A program made the translations under genes and the position numbers. Under the pieces are notes generated by a model, which did not search any database, had not been told where the DNA came from, and saw nothing but the letters and a program-made list of their open reading frames with translations. Positions 17,768-25,318 of a stretch of DNA of 39,715 nt are shown here, one piece after another; the first letter of the stretch is position 1; every line of letters begins with the position of its first letter. Source of the stretch: Enterobacterales bacterium (GTDB lineage: Bacteria; Pseudomonadota; Gammaproteobacteria; Enterobacterales; Enterobacteriaceae); the NCBI GenBank assembly GCA_015654925.1, contig JAATFX010000118.1:1-39715 (forward strand), read 5' to 3'.

Positions 17768-18418
17768 TCACCAGCTAAGCACCGGCCATCCCGCCAGTTG
17801 CGCATGCCCCAACAATACATCGTCGGGGTTGACCGCATAAGGGTGGCCGACCTGCTGAAGCAGCGGCAGATCGTTGCTGGAATCGGAATAAAAAGCGGCC
17901 CCGGCCAGCGCCCCGGGCTCATTCTCCAGCAGGCTCAGCAATCGGGTCACTTTACCCTCGCGGTAGGTTAATATGCCGCGGGTATTACCGGTATAAGAAT
18001 CATCACAAACTTCCAACTGTATTGATAATGTTTCCTCAATACCGAAGCGGCGGGCGATGGGCGCCACCAGATGCTCACCCGACGCCGAAACGACAATAGC
18101 GCGATCCCCTTTTTGCCGATGCGCCGCGATGCACCTGCGGGCCGATTCGCGCATCACCGGCACGATGGCCTTATCGATAAAATCTTCAACCCCTTGCGCC
18201 ACTTCGCCGATGGAACGGCCGATCAGCGGTTGCAGGGTAAAGGACATGTACTCCTCCATGGATAATGTCCCCTGTTGGTACTCTACCATCAATGCCTGTT
18301 CCCGCTGAATAAACCTGTCGCTTCGCACCCAGCCCCGTTGCACCATATAGCGGCCCCACAAACTGGCGCAGTCGCCATTAATCAATGTGTCATCCAAATC
18401 AAACAACGCCAGGCTCAT
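17768..18418 (-). CDS. HAD-IB (SerB-like) phosphatase, last gene of the phosphonate-type transport operon
   Basis: Cytoplasmic haloacid-dehalogenase-fold phosphohydrolase of subfamily IB, 216 residues. Motif I is FDLDDTL, with the nucleophile D7 and acid D9. Motif II is VVSASGE with S111. Motif III is the lysine in REGKVTRL (K156). Motif IV is YSDSSNDLPLL with D179 and D183. A helical cap domain occupies about residues 15-90, as in SerB-type enzymes. It lacks a signal peptide. Its ATG overlaps the ATPase stop (ATGA), so it belongs to the six-gene transport operon. It would be suited to removing phosphate from an imported or partly processed phosphomonoester. The substrate is not deducible from sequence. 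Confidence 0.82.
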   Translation of the reverse strand: MSLALFDLDDTLINGDCASLWGRYMVQRGWVRSDRFIQREQALMVEYQQGTLSMEEYMSFTLQPLIGRSIGEVAQGVEDFIDKAIVPVMRESARRCIAAHRQKGDRAIVVSASGEHLVAPIARRFGIEETLSIQLEVCDDSYTGNTRGILTYREGKVTRLLSLLENEPGALAGAAFYSDSSNDLPLLQQVGHPYAVNPDDVLLGHAQLAGWPVLSW

Positions 18419-19407
18419 GCCACCTCACACAATGTCGTTATATCTAACTGTAGACCAATCCGCGTACCGTTTGGGTGAAGATCGGCCACCGATCGATTTA
18501 ATACATCCACCGATAGTTCAACGCCTTGCGCCTGTACCCGATAACGGATCACGTTACCCAGCAGGCTATGGCTGAGAATCAGCGCATCGATTCCTTGTCC
18601 CGCGCCGACCAGGGTAATAGACTCCGGCCGCACCGCGACCTGCGCCCGCCAGGTTCGCCCGGTAAGCAATCCGGCCTGCCGTGCGCTAAGCAGATTATAA
18701 CTGCCGATAAACCCGGCGGCGAACGCATCCACCGGCTGGGTATAAAGCATTTCGGCACTGCCGTTTTGCACGATTTTGCCTTTATTCATCAACACCACCC
18801 GATCGGACAGGGTCAACGCTTCTTCCTGATCGTGGGTCACAAAGATGGCGGTCAGGCGCAACTCCTGCTGGATGCGGCGAATTTGATCGCGCAGATGTTT
18901 ACGGATACGGGCATCGAGGGCGGAGAGCGGTTCATCGAGCAGCAATAACCGCGGCCGGGTCACCAGCGAGCGCGCCAGCGCCACCCGTTGGCACTGCCCG
19001 CCCGAGAGCTGGTGCGGGTAACGGTGGGCAAATTCATTGAGCTCCACCAGCGCCAGCACTTCGTCTACGCGCCGGCGGATCTCGTTGGCCGACAGCTTTT
19101 GCATTTTCAGGCCAAAAGCGACGTTGCCATTCACCGTCATATTGGGAAACAGCGCATAACTTTGGAAAACCATGCCGATGCCGCGCTGCTGCGGCGCCAG
19201 GGGCACCAGATCCTCTCCCTGCAACAGGATTTGCCCGCTGTCCACCTCGGTTAACCCCGCCAGGCAGCGCAATAATGTGGACTTACCGCAGCCGCTCGGT
19301 CCCAGCAGCGTGACGAATTCCCCTTCCGCCGCGCTGAAATCGATATTCTCGAATATCTGGGTCGCCCCGTAATGTTTATTAAGCTGTTTTACCGCCAGAT
19401 AAGGCAT
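18415..19407 (-). CDS. ABC transporter ATPase (PhnT/PotA/FbpC-like)
   Basis: Energising subunit of an importer for the adjacent permeases. The 330-residue protein has Walker A GPSGCGKST (residues 36-44), Q-loop FQSYALFPN, signature LSGGQ (134-138), Walker B LLLLDEP (154-160, catalytic E159) and H-loop H192. Residues after about 240 form a TOBE-like regulatory domain with VAVRPESITLV. This layout is shared by the iron(III), spermidine and 2-aminoethylphosphonate (PhnT) importers. An unusual cysteine follows the signature (LSGGQCQRV rather than LSGGQQQRV), which does not affect a known catalytic residue. It starts two bases after the upstream permease stop and overlaps the HAD gene by four bases. 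Confidence 0.88.
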   Translation of the reverse strand: MPYLAVKQLNKHYGATQIFENIDFSAAEGEFVTLLGPSGCGKSTLLRCLAGLTEVDSGQILLQGEDLVPLAPQQRGIGMVFQSYALFPNMTVNGNVAFGLKMQKLSANEIRRRVDEVLALVELNEFAHRYPHQLSGGQCQRVALARSLVTRPRLLLLDEPLSALDARIRKHLRDQIRRIQQELRLTAIFVTHDQEEALTLSDRVVLMNKGKIVQNGSAEMLYTQPVDAFAAGFIGSYNLLSARQAGLLTGRTWRAQVAVRPESITLVGAGQGIDALILSHSLLGNVIRYRVQAQGVELSVDVLNRSVADLHPNGTRIGLQLDITTLCEVA

Positions 19408-19409
19408 GA

Positions 19410-20195
19410 TTATTCCTTGTCCTTGTTAACGGTATTCGCCACCAGAGTCAGCAGCAGTACCACGAAAAAGTAGGAGATTACCAGGGCGCTGGTGAAATGG
19501 CCGCTACCGTTGCGGCTATTGTACAAATAGACCTGCAACGTCTCGAAACGATTGCCTACCAACAGGTTGGCGAAGACAAACTCACCGATTAAAAACGAGA
19601 ACGATAGCAAGACGGCGATCATGCAACCTTTGCGCAGATTAGGCAGCACCACCAGCAGCGCCGCCCGGGTGGTGCTGGCGCCGAGCAGTTGCGCCGCGTC
19701 CATCAAATCCCGTAAATGTATCGCCTGCATATTGTTGGTAATCGCCCGATAGATAAACGGCAGCGCAATAGTGAAATAACAGCCGACCAAAATCCACGGC
19801 GTCCCGGTGAGGGCCAGGGGGCCGTCGGAGTATAGCTGTAACAGCCCTACGGACGAGACCACCGGCGGCACGGCGAAGGGCAGCAGGATCAAGATATTCA
19901 TCACGTTATCCAACTGCGGGAAATAATAAGCGATCACAAACATCAGCGGCAGCACCAGCATCACGGCGAGGGCCAGCGCGCCGAAGCAAATCAGCAGCGA
20001 ATGCCCGAGGGCTATCAGAAAACGCGGGTCCTGCCATAACTGGACCATCCATTTCACCGTGAAGCCTTCCGGCAAAATGGTGGAGCCCCATTGGCTGGAA
20101 AAAGCATAAACCAGCGTGGCGGCCAGCGGCAATAACAAGATCACTAGCAGTACCGTCACCACGCTGCGGTGATAGAGGATTTCAATACGCGACAT
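19410..20195 (-). CDS. ABC transporter permease (PhnV-like, second subunit)
   Basis: Inner-membrane BPD_transp_1 permease of about 261 residues with six hydrophobic segments. The EAA cytoplasmic loop that contacts the ATPase is visible as MDAAQLLGASTTRAALLVVLPNLRKG (about residues 165-190). I choose the second of two adjacent ATGs (20193-20195), six bases after GGAGG; the first would add one residue. Together with the permease gene 33 bases upstream it makes the heterodimeric channel of the importer. The pairing of two distinct permeases with an FbpC-type ATPase is that of PhnU/PhnV systems. Confidence 0.85.
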   Translation of the reverse strand: MSRIEILYHRSVVTVLLVILLLPLAATLVYAFSSQWGSTILPEGFTVKWMVQLWQDPRFLIALGHSLLICFGALALAVMLVLPLMFVIAYYFPQLDNVMNILILLPFAVPPVVSSVGLLQLYSDGPLALTGTPWILVGCYFTIALPFIYRAITNNMQAIHLRDLMDAAQLLGASTTRAALLVVLPNLRKGCMIAVLLSFSFLIGEFVFANLLVGNRFETLQVYLYNSRNGSGHFTSALVISYFFVVLLLTLVANTVNKDKE

Positions 20196-20228
20196 CATCA
20201 GCCTCCATAATAAGCGGGTGTCGACACA

Positions 20229-21068
20229 TCAGGATCGGCTATGGGTATAGCTGCGGCGCATCAGCCATTGGTGGACCAGGGTGATAAAGACCATCAGCAA
20301 AACCAGAAACATCCCCAGCGCGCTGGCCATATTCGGATCGAGTTCCAAATCGCCGGCCACCAGGGCGGAAATACGAATCGGGATAACGTTAAAATTACCG
20401 CTGGTCAGGGCAAAAATAGTGGCATAGGCGCCCAGGGCATTGGCCAGCAGAATAACAAACGTACCCAACAGCGCCGGGGCCAATACCGGCAAACCGATAT
20501 AACGCCAGTAGCGCATCTTGCCGGCGCCCAGCAAAGCGGCGGACTCCCGCCAATCTTCCCGTAGCGCGTCAAAAGCCGGGTAAAGCAGCAGCACCCCGAG
20601 CGGAATCTGGAAATAGGTATACAGCACCATCAGGCCGGTTTTGGAATATAGGCTGAAATCGCCCAGCAAGCCATAATGACGCAGGATAAGCGTAACGCAG
20701 CCATTGGTGCCGAGCAGAATGACAAACGCGAAAGCCAGCGGAACACCGGTGAAATTGCTGGTCATATTGGTAAAAGACATGACCGCGGTGCGCAGGCGGG
20801 TCGCGCCCAGCTGGCGCAGGGAGTAGCTGCCGATCAGGGCAATCAGCAGGCCAAATACGCTGGACCAGAAGGTGATTTGCAGTGAAAACGCGATGGCCTG
20901 GCGATAAAACGGCGAGGTCAAAATCTGCCGGTAGTTATCCATGCCCCAGCCCGCGATTTCACTATTAAAACTGTGGATCGCCATCCACAGGAACGGCGCA
21001 ATTTGAAACGCGCCGAATACCACAGCAAAGGGCAGCATCACCGCCGCCGCCAGCCATTTGCCTTTCAT
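20229..21068 (-). CDS. ABC transporter permease (PhnU-like, first subunit)
   Basis: Inner-membrane permease of 279 residues starting MKGKWLAAAVMLPFAVVFG. The ATG at 21066-21068 overlaps the stop codon of the upstream hydrolase gene (ATGA); a longer frame to 21134 lies inside that gene and adds no membrane segment. Six hydrophobic helices are predicted. The EAA loop is seen as ESAALLGAGKMRYWRYIGLPVLAP (about residues 180-203). It would pair with the second permease and the ATPase encoded downstream. Substrate specificity cannot be read from the permease. Confidence 0.85.
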   Translation of the reverse strand: MKGKWLAAAVMLPFAVVFGAFQIAPFLWMAIHSFNSEIAGWGMDNYRQILTSPFYRQAIAFSLQITFWSSVFGLLIALIGSYSLRQLGATRLRTAVMSFTNMTSNFTGVPLAFAFVILLGTNGCVTLILRHYGLLGDFSLYSKTGLMVLYTYFQIPLGVLLLYPAFDALREDWRESAALLGAGKMRYWRYIGLPVLAPALLGTFVILLANALGAYATIFALTSGNFNVIPIRISALVAGDLELDPNMASALGMFLVLLMVFITLVHQWLMRRSYTHSRS

Positions 21069-21862
21069 TTCAGCAACTCCCGGCAAACGGGGCGATCGTG
21101 CTCCACCCCCAGCAGGCGGCAAATCGTACCGCATAATTGGGTTTGCAGCGGCGCGGCGTCCTCCTGGCTGAAGGCATCGCCGAACACAAATAACGGCACC
21201 TGCCGCTCTTCGGGCAGAATGCCGCCGTGGCTGCGATCGTCGTTCATGCCGTGATCCGCCGTCACCAGCACCTGATAACCCTCGGCCAGCCAGGCGGGTA
21301 AATAGCGCGACAGCAGGCCGTCCGCCGTGCGCGCCGCATTGCGGTACTGCGGCGAGGATAAACCGAACCGGTGGCCCGCATCATCGATATTCATCGGATG
21401 GATCAGCAGGAAATCAGGCTGGTAACGCTGGCGCAAGCTTTCCGCATCTTCAAACAAATGTGAGTCGGGATAATGATCCGCATGGTAAAAATGACCGTAC
21501 TGGATGGTTGCCTGCGGTTCAACCGTATGCCGATCGCGGATTGCGTCAAAAGGCGCGCGGTTATACAGCTCGCTCACCCAATGATAAGCCGCCGCCGCGG
21601 TGGTGAGGCCGGCCGCGCGGGCATAATGAAAAATGCTGCGGTGATGCGACAACCGCACCACATCATTATGCACCACGCCGCTTTCCACCGGCGGGATACC
21701 GGTGAGAATGCATTCATACAACGGGCGCGATAACGACGGCAGCTCGCACTCCAGCGAATAGAGGCATCCATGCCCCGCCGCGCATTCCCCATGCAGATAG
21801 CCCATCGCTTCATAGGCCACCTGATAATTCAGTCCGTCCAAAATCACCAATAGGGTCTTCAT
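21065..21862 (-). CDS. cytoplasmic alkaline-phosphatase-superfamily hydrolase (phosphodiesterase or phosphonoacetate-hydrolase-like)
   Basis: A 265-residue two-metal hydrolase of the alkaline phosphatase superfamily, encoded inside the transport operon between binding protein and permeases. Metal and catalytic residues are visible: D9 (VILDG), a likely nucleophile S45 in PSLSRPLYE followed by LTGIPP, D160 and H164 (NIDDAGHRFG), D203-H204 (TADHGMND) and H212 (SHGG). This spacing is that of nucleotide pyrophosphatase/phosphodiesterases and PhnA phosphonoacetate hydrolase, with Ser in place of the usual Thr. It is much shorter than PhnA (about 400 residues). There is no signal peptide, so it should act after uptake, cleaving a phosphodiester, phosphonate or phosphate monoester. 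GAGGAGT precedes the ATG; the gene starts 13 bases after the binding protein stop. Confidence 0.8.
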   Translation of the reverse strand: MKTLLVILDGLNYQVAYEAMGYLHGECAAGHGCLYSLECELPSLSRPLYECILTGIPPVESGVVHNDVVRLSHHRSIFHYARAAGLTTAAAAYHWVSELYNRAPFDAIRDRHTVEPQATIQYGHFYHADHYPDSHLFEDAESLRQRYQPDFLLIHPMNIDDAGHRFGLSSPQYRNAARTADGLLSRYLPAWLAEGYQVLVTADHGMNDDRSHGGILPEERQVPLFVFGDAFSQEDAAPLQTQLCGTICRLLGVEHDRPVCRELLK

Positions 21863-21875
21863 CTGGACTCCTCTA

Positions 21876-22937
21876 TTATTGCTGCATGGCCATCATGACA
21901 TTTTCCTGCCACAGGCGCGGCAACGTTTTGGCGCTCTGTTCCCACGCACCCTGATCGGCGATGGGGTGGGCATTTTTATATTGTTCAACCGGCAGCAGTT
22001 TGGCTTTTACATCTTCGGGCAGGGTGATATTTTCGACTCGGATCGGCCGGGCATAACCCCTGGCCAGGTTGATCTGACCGGCATCGGAGAAGATATATTC
22101 GCGTGCGAATTTAGCCGCGTTGGGGTGTTTGGCATATTTATTGATGATGGTGGTATAGCCGGAAGTGATGGAGCCATCGGACGGGATCAACACATCGAAA
22201 CGGGTCTTATCAATAGTATCGCGGTAATTAAGTCCGTTGAAATCCCACACGATGCCCACATCCACCTCGCCTTTCTCCAGCGATGCGATAGTCGGATTGT
22301 TAAGCCCCAGGCGCCCCGCTTTGGCGAGCTTGGCGAAGAAATCCAGGCCGGGTTTGAGATTCTTCTCGTTGCCGCCCATGGCATAGGTGGCCGCCAGAAC
22401 GCCGTTTACCGCCTGCGCCGCCGTGCTGACATCGCCCACGGTCACTTTGTAATCGCCATTGAGCAAATCAGCCCAGCTATGCGGTGTTTGTTTTACGGTT
22501 TGCTTATTAACGATAAAAGCAATGGTGCCGGTATAAGCCAGGGCCCAATTGCCATCCTGATCTTTTGCCCAGGCGGGTATCTGATCCCAGGTGCTGGGTT
22601 TGTAGGGCAGCGTCACCCCTTTTTGCACGGCGACCGGGCCAAAAGAAGACCCTACATCGCCAATATCCGCGCTAGCATTGTTTTTCTCCGCCAGAAACTT
22701 GGCGATCTCCTGCGCCGAACTCATATCGGTATCGCTGTGCTTAAGACCATATTTACTGGCCAAATCGGCCCAGGTATCTTTCCAGTTGGCCCAACTATCA
22801 GGCATACCGACGCTATTTACCTCGCCTTCCTGGCGCGCCGCTTTCTCAAGTGCCGATAAATCCGTGGGTGCGGCGTAACCGGTCTGGCTGGCCAACACAA
22901 TGGCGGTGGTTAACACAGAAGCGAACAGAAGTTTCAT
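21876..22937 (-). CDS. periplasmic substrate-binding protein of a phosphonate/iron-type ABC importer
   Basis: First gene of the six-gene operon. The 353-residue protein has a signal peptide (MKLLFASVLTTAIVLASQTGYA, cleavage near residue 22-23) and the two-lobe fold of the FbpA/AfuA/PhnS/PotD cluster. Recognisable parts are EKAARQEGEVNSVGMP at the mature N-terminus, ADIGDVGSSFGPVAVQKG, PHSWADLLNGDYK, VDVGIVWDFNGLNYRD and KHPNAAKFAREYIFSDAGQINLARGYARPIR. It does not closely resemble Salmonella PhnS, so 2-aminoethylphosphonate is not a safe prediction. CGGAG precedes the start. The promoter region carries the operator at 22977-22994. Confidence 0.85.
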   Translation of the reverse strand: MKLLFASVLTTAIVLASQTGYAAPTDLSALEKAARQEGEVNSVGMPDSWANWKDTWADLASKYGLKHSDTDMSSAQEIAKFLAEKNNASADIGDVGSSFGPVAVQKGVTLPYKPSTWDQIPAWAKDQDGNWALAYTGTIAFIVNKQTVKQTPHSWADLLNGDYKVTVGDVSTAAQAVNGVLAATYAMGGNEKNLKPGLDFFAKLAKAGRLGLNNPTIASLEKGEVDVGIVWDFNGLNYRDTIDKTRFDVLIPSDGSITSGYTTIINKYAKHPNAAKFAREYIFSDAGQINLARGYARPIRVENITLPEDVKAKLLPVEQYKNAHPIADQGAWEQSAKTLPRLWQENVMMAMQQ

Positions 22938-22976
22938 AGACGATGCTCCGGATGATAAAGTGAAAGTGACAAGCGC

Positions 22977-22994
22977 TGCTGGTCTAGTCCAGCA
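22977..22994. promoter_or_regulatory. predicted operator for the PhnR-like GntR/UTRA regulator
   Basis: TGCTGGTCTAGTCCAGCA is an inverted repeat differing by one base from the TGGTCTAGACCA core recognised by GntR/HutC-type (UTRA) regulators such as NagR/YvoA and DasR. It lies 40 bases upstream of the binding-protein start and between the two divergent units. A looser TGGTTTTACCA palindrome occurs at 23066-23076, 57 bases upstream of the regulator gene. The assignment is inference from family knowledge plus position. Confidence 0.6.
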
Positions 22995-23132
22995 AGAACC
23001 AAGCCAATCTACCGAAGTAAGATGAATATTTGATGTCAGTAATTCTTTTAGCTGATTTTTTGTTATGGTTTTACCACCCCATCCGCAAAGGCAGAAAAAT
23101 GTGCACTACAACTATGCAGAAGGGTCACCATA

Positions 23133-23873
23133 ATGCTGCACAATGAAGCAGCATTCCGCGCCAGCCTGTCCAGGCAAACCGCCGTTACCGCCATTTGCCA
23201 GGCGATCGCGGGCTGGATCGAACGGGGGGAATTAACTTATAACGATCGTTTGCCCGCCGAGCGACTCCTGAGCGGGCAATTCGCCACTACCAGGATTACG
23301 CTGCGCGAAGCGCTGGGACAGTTGGAAGCCAGGGGGATGATTTACCGCGAGGAACGCCGGGGCTGGTTTGTCAGCCCGCCGAGGATCGTTTATAACCCGC
23401 TACAGCGTAGCCATTTTCACGCCATGGCCCGCGAACAGGGACGAAAACCCGCAACGGAAGTGCTGGATGCCGCCAAAATAAGCGGCCCGGCGGCGATATG
23501 CGCCCATCTGGCGCTGCCAGCGCATTCGCCGGTTTTTTGTATACGCCGGATAAGGCGCATTGACGGCCGGGCGGTGCTCTACGTTGAGCATTATCTCAAC
23601 CCGGCATACTTCCCGGCTATTTTGCAAGAGGACCTGACGTCTTCGCTCACCGAGCTTTATGCCACCCGTTATGCCATCCATTATGGCAAAGTGCGGTTCG
23701 CCATGCTGCCTACCACTTTTCCCGCGCCGGCATCACAGGCGTTGAAAGTGGCGGATAACAGTCCGGCGCTATTTATTACCCGGATCAACCGCGATCAATA
23801 TGCCCGCATTATCGATTGCGACCTGGAATACTGGCGCTATGATGCTTTGCATATCGACGTCGAAGTAGAGTGA
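23133..23873 (+). CDS. GntR/HutC family regulator with UTRA domain (PhnR-like)
   Basis: 246-residue transcription regulator divergent from the transport operon. The N-terminal GntR winged helix spans about residues 12-82 (DRLPAERLLSGQF, TTRITLREALGQLEARG, RGWFVSPPRI). The UTRA ligand-binding domain follows (about 95-240; FHAMAREQGRKP, IRRIDGRAVLYVEHYLNP, LTELYATRYAI, RINRDQYARIIDCDLEYWRYDAL). It resembles Salmonella PhnR, including TTRITLRE, EERRGWFVSP-like and the ending DLEYWRYDAL. AGAAGG precedes the ATG. It should bind the operator at 22977-22994 and respond to a phosphonate or phosphoester ligand. The C-terminus is complete, and directly beyond it begins a truncated SDR gene on the other strand. 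Confidence 0.87.
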   Translation: MLHNEAAFRASLSRQTAVTAICQAIAGWIERGELTYNDRLPAERLLSGQFATTRITLREALGQLEARGMIYREERRGWFVSPPRIVYNPLQRSHFHAMAREQGRKPATEVLDAAKISGPAAICAHLALPAHSPVFCIRRIRRIDGRAVLYVEHYLNPAYFPAILQEDLTSSLTELYATRYAIHYGKVRFAMLPTTFPAPASQALKVADNSPALFITRINRDQYARIIDCDLEYWRYDALHIDVEVE

Positions 23874-23879
23874 AGCGAC

Positions 23880-24060
23880 GACACGGCGCGATCAGCACGG
23901 CCCCTCCGGTCAGGGAGTCTGCCAATTGGCGCAATTTCCCTTCATTGCGACTGGCCAGCACTACGGTCGCGCCTTCTGCGGCAAAACGTCGCGCGGCGGC
24001 AGCGCCGATACCGCTGGACGCGCCGGAGATAACCACTATTTTGTGGCGAAAACGTTCCAT
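23880..24060 (-). pseudogene. truncated short-chain dehydrogenase/reductase (5' fragment)
   Basis: The ATG at 24058-24060 with a strong GAGGAGGGGG upstream opens a typical SDR: MERFRHKIVVISGASSGIGA (Rossmann TGxxxGIG-type motif), then RRFAAEGATVVLASRNEGKL and GGAVLIAPC. SDR proteins are about 250 residues. Here similarity stops after about 60 residues, where the frame enters the 3' end of the convergent GntR gene. The catalytic SYK motif is missing. I read this as a 5' remnant left by a deletion or insertion whose junction lies at about 23874-23885. It sits at the end of the aminotransferase-dehydrogenase operon. Confidence 0.75.
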
Positions 24061-24161
24061 ATCCCCCTCCTCCGTCACCAAAAAACTGTCCATTTGACGC
24101 TGCATTTACCCGGCCGAGTTCGCACCCGTAACCCTTTACTGGCCGCAGAAAAGGATTTTTC

Positions 24162-24287
24162 TCAGGAAGGTGGTAACGTTTTAGCCACACCTTTAGTCGG
24201 TAAATAGTTGCGTTTCATATAACGATGTGTCGATTTGAATGCCGCCACCAGCGTGGCCAAAAACACTTTTTGTTCATGTTGATCCAT
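24162..24287 (-). CDS. small ORF, 41 residues, unknown
   Basis: An ATG at 24285-24287 with a purine-rich AGGGGGAAGT upstream opens 41 codons starting MDQHEQKVFLATLVAAFKST and ending KTLPPS. It lies 64 bases after the dehydrogenase gene and about 100 bases before the SDR fragment, all on the same strand, so it could be a real operon gene. The sequence is basic with one amphipathic helix and no recognised motif. It may instead be a remnant of a larger gene or chance. Confidence 0.35.
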   Translation of the reverse strand: MDQHEQKVFLATLVAAFKSTHRYMKRNYLPTKGVAKTLPPS

Positions 24288-24351
24288 ACTTCCCCCTATT
24301 CCCATTGATTCGTCGGTCCCCAATGGCCGGTTACCAAGCAGTGCGCCTGTT

Positions 24352-25317
24352 TCATTGGGGGGTAACGGTGACCCAACTGCGCGTACCCGCCTGCGGTGCG
24401 TTATGAAGTAGTTCTCCGGGCAACTGTTGCAAGGAGACCTGTCTACCCAGCAGCGTGGCAAAAAAGGCCTGATGCTGCTCCAAATAGCGTATTGCCTCGG
24501 AGAATGTCTCTTGGGTGCAGCCCGCCATGGACGCCAGAAGAGTTAGCTCGCGGTTAAAAATGTCCCGCATCGAGATGGGCAGCGCTTCGCCGCTATCCGG
24601 TATGCCATAGATCATCACCGCGCCGGCACGGCGTACGGCAGAAAGGGCTAAAGCCAGGGCCCCTTGGCCTCCAGAGCATTCGATCACCACATGGTAGTGT
24701 TCGTGAAAGGGTATGGATCGGCACTTGATGGACATGTTTCGCGCCCAGGCCATAGCCTCGGCGTCGATATCGCATAACGTCAGCCGGGCCGTAACCCGAT
24801 GATAAAGCAGATGGGCAAGCATCTTGCCCGCCACGCCGGAGCCGATAATCAAGATGCGCGGCTCAGCGACCTGTTGCAGAGCCAGCGCTATGCATAATCG
24901 CTCGACGCCGTGGATGGCGCAGGCCAGCGGCTCCACAAGCATGCCCAATCGGGCATCGCGCAGCGGCAATAAATACAAACTGTGCGGCGGAGCGCTCAGC
25001 CAGTTGGCAAAACCGCCATGGTGCGTGACGCCCAGTTCATAAAGATGCCGGCAGTGGCTGGTTAAATTCTCGCGGCAGTAATCACAGTTGCCGCAGTTGA
25101 TCTCATTGTTCAATGCATAGTAGTGGCCGCGCCCGTCCCGGCACACGACCTCATGTCCGAGCACCAGTCCTTCAGTACCGGTCGACCAGGCCAGGAGGCG
25201 ATCGGTTTTACATATGCCGCAATAACAGACCTGCCAACGCGGCCAGTCGCCGTTTTTCGGCTCTAGTCGATCGAGGTACCGTAGCTTTCCTACTCCCAGG
25301 CTCACCACCGCGGACAT
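24352..25317 (-). CDS. zinc-dependent medium-chain alcohol dehydrogenase
   Basis: 321-residue MDR-family dehydrogenase, probably NAD(P)+-dependent. Catalytic zinc ligands are C33 (CYCGICKTD), H55-E56 (LVLGHEVV) and probably the Glu in MLVEPLACAIHGV. The structural zinc cysteines C75, C78, C81 and C89 (CGNCDYCRENLTSHC) are all present. The nucleotide-binding Rossmann motif is IIGSGVAGKMLA. The layout resembles sorbitol/threonine dehydrogenases and the amino-sugar alcohol dehydrogenases of biosynthetic clusters. The N-terminus is somewhat short for the family. It starts one base after the aminotransferase stop, so the two enzymes are probably coupled, interconverting an alcohol, a carbonyl and an amine. 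Substrate unknown. Confidence 0.8.
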   Translation of the reverse strand: MSAVVSLGVGKLRYLDRLEPKNGDWPRWQVCYCGICKTDRLLAWSTGTEGLVLGHEVVCRDGRGHYYALNNEINCGNCDYCRENLTSHCRHLYELGVTHHGGFANWLSAPPHSLYLLPLRDARLGMLVEPLACAIHGVERLCIALALQQVAEPRILIIGSGVAGKMLAHLLYHRVTARLTLCDIDAEAMAWARNMSIKCRSIPFHEHYHVVIECSGGQGALALALSAVRRAGAVMIYGIPDSGEALPISMRDIFNRELTLLASMAGCTQETFSEAIRYLEQHQAFFATLLGRQVSLQQLPGELLHNAPQAGTRSWVTVTPQ

Positions 25318-25318
25318 A

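Noticed and set aside
18415..22937. Naming the transporter phnSTUV (2-aminoethylphosphonate)
   Set aside because: The binding protein does not align with Salmonella PhnS in its recognisable blocks and phnW/phnX are absent, so the specific names are not justified.
24162..24461. 99-codon extension of the 41-codon small ORF
   Set aside because: The extension overlaps the 3' end of the alcohol dehydrogenase gene by more than 100 bases and has no start signal; the internal ATG with a purine-rich leader is more credible.
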